Positions 34,155 through 34,253 of a stretch of DNA of 34,253 bases are shown here, piece by piece (position 1 is the first letter of the stretch; every line of letters begins with the position of its first letter). Source of the DNA: Catalinimonas alkaloidigena (GTDB lineage: Bacteria > Bacteroidota > Bacteroidia > Cytophagales > Flexibacteraceae); the NCBI RefSeq assembly GCF_900100765.1, contig NZ_FNFO01000021.1, positions 1-34,253 on the forward strand, in the 5' to 3' direction. The translations under genes and the position numbers were made by a program. The notes under the pieces were generated by a model. That model made no database searches. It saw nothing but the letters and a program-made list of their open reading frames with translations, and had not been told where the DNA came from.

Positions 34155-34253
34155 TTAATTCAACCGCTGTCGATACTCCGTGGGAGACATTCCCAATTCC
34201 CGACGCACGTAGCGACTGAAAAAGGAGGCGCTGGAGAAGTGGAGTGTATCGGC
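34155..34253 (-). CDS. AraC-family transcriptional regulator, C-terminal end (cut by the window edge)
   Basis: The last 32 codons are visible: DTLHFSSASFFSRYVRRELG then MSPTEYRQRLN and TAA. This is the second helix-turn-helix of the AraC/XylS DNA-binding domain, with the conserved F-S-x-x-S-x-F-x-R-x-x-R-x-x-x-G-x-x-P-x-x-Y-R pattern. The sensor domain lies outside the window. The gene is convergent with the second permease, 224 bp away. Nothing coding was found in that gap. Confidence 0.9.
   Translation of the reverse strand, partial: ADTLHFSSASFFSRYVRRELGMSPTEYRQRLN

Overview
The window looks like part of a plasmid (or other extrachromosomal replicon) from a Bacteroidota bacterium, probably of the Cytophagia/Saprospiria type. 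The evidence is a Rep_3-family RepB initiator beside 22-bp iterons, a ParA plus small partition-partner pair, two large FtsX-type ABC permeases of the form common in that phylum, a phylum-typical lipoprotein signal, and little use of Shine-Dalgarno sequences. Base composition changes sharply along the window: moderate GC in the defence genes, very AT-rich at 11.1-13.5 kb, very GC-rich in the recombinase, the permeases and a non-coding block at 27.7-30.3 kb. This points to a mosaic assembled by transfer.

Layout. 1-0.9 kb: a frameshifted IS3-family transposase remnant and an HNH endonuclease gene. 1.0-1.1 kb: three hairpins ending in a strong terminator, a possible small RNA. 1.2-11.1 kb: a tightly overlapping three-gene operon made of an HTH-SNF2 helicase-DUF3883 nuclease-like protein, a DUF1156 adenine methyltransferase and a DUF499 AAA+ ATPase, matching a predicted phage-defence arrangement of the DISARM/BREX general type. 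11.4-13.4 kb: an AT-rich orphan gene with two C-terminal membrane helices. 13.4-15.0 kb: a 147-bp element bounded by perfect 26-bp inverted repeats, a dif/Xer-like site, a small gene and a tyrosine recombinase. 15.3-20.3 kb: a minus-strand three-gene cassette of HExxH metallopeptidase, APH-like kinase with a possible CYTH-like tail, and a second HExxH protein. I do not recognise it as a described system; it is the best protein-coding candidate for novelty.

20.7-24.2 kb: an orphan FtsX permease with a palindrome at its start, a decayed lipoprotein gene and an intact lipoprotein. 24.3-27.4 kb: the replication and partition module, with repB, iterons, several very long perfect hairpins, the partition partner and parA. 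27.67-30.35 kb: about 2.7 kb without a credible protein gene but full of stable hairpins, including GNRA-capped and 9-16 bp perfect stems. I interpret it as a giant structured non-coding RNA of unrecognised family, read on the + strand. 30.5-34.25 kb: a GNAT-like acetyltransferase coupled to a 55-codon gene, a second orphan FtsX permease, and the 3' end of an AraC-family regulator.

Together the backbone (rep, par, recombinase with its putative resolution site) carries at least one recognisable defence operon and one probable new defence-like cassette. All functions are inferred from sequence motifs read by eye; no database search was run.
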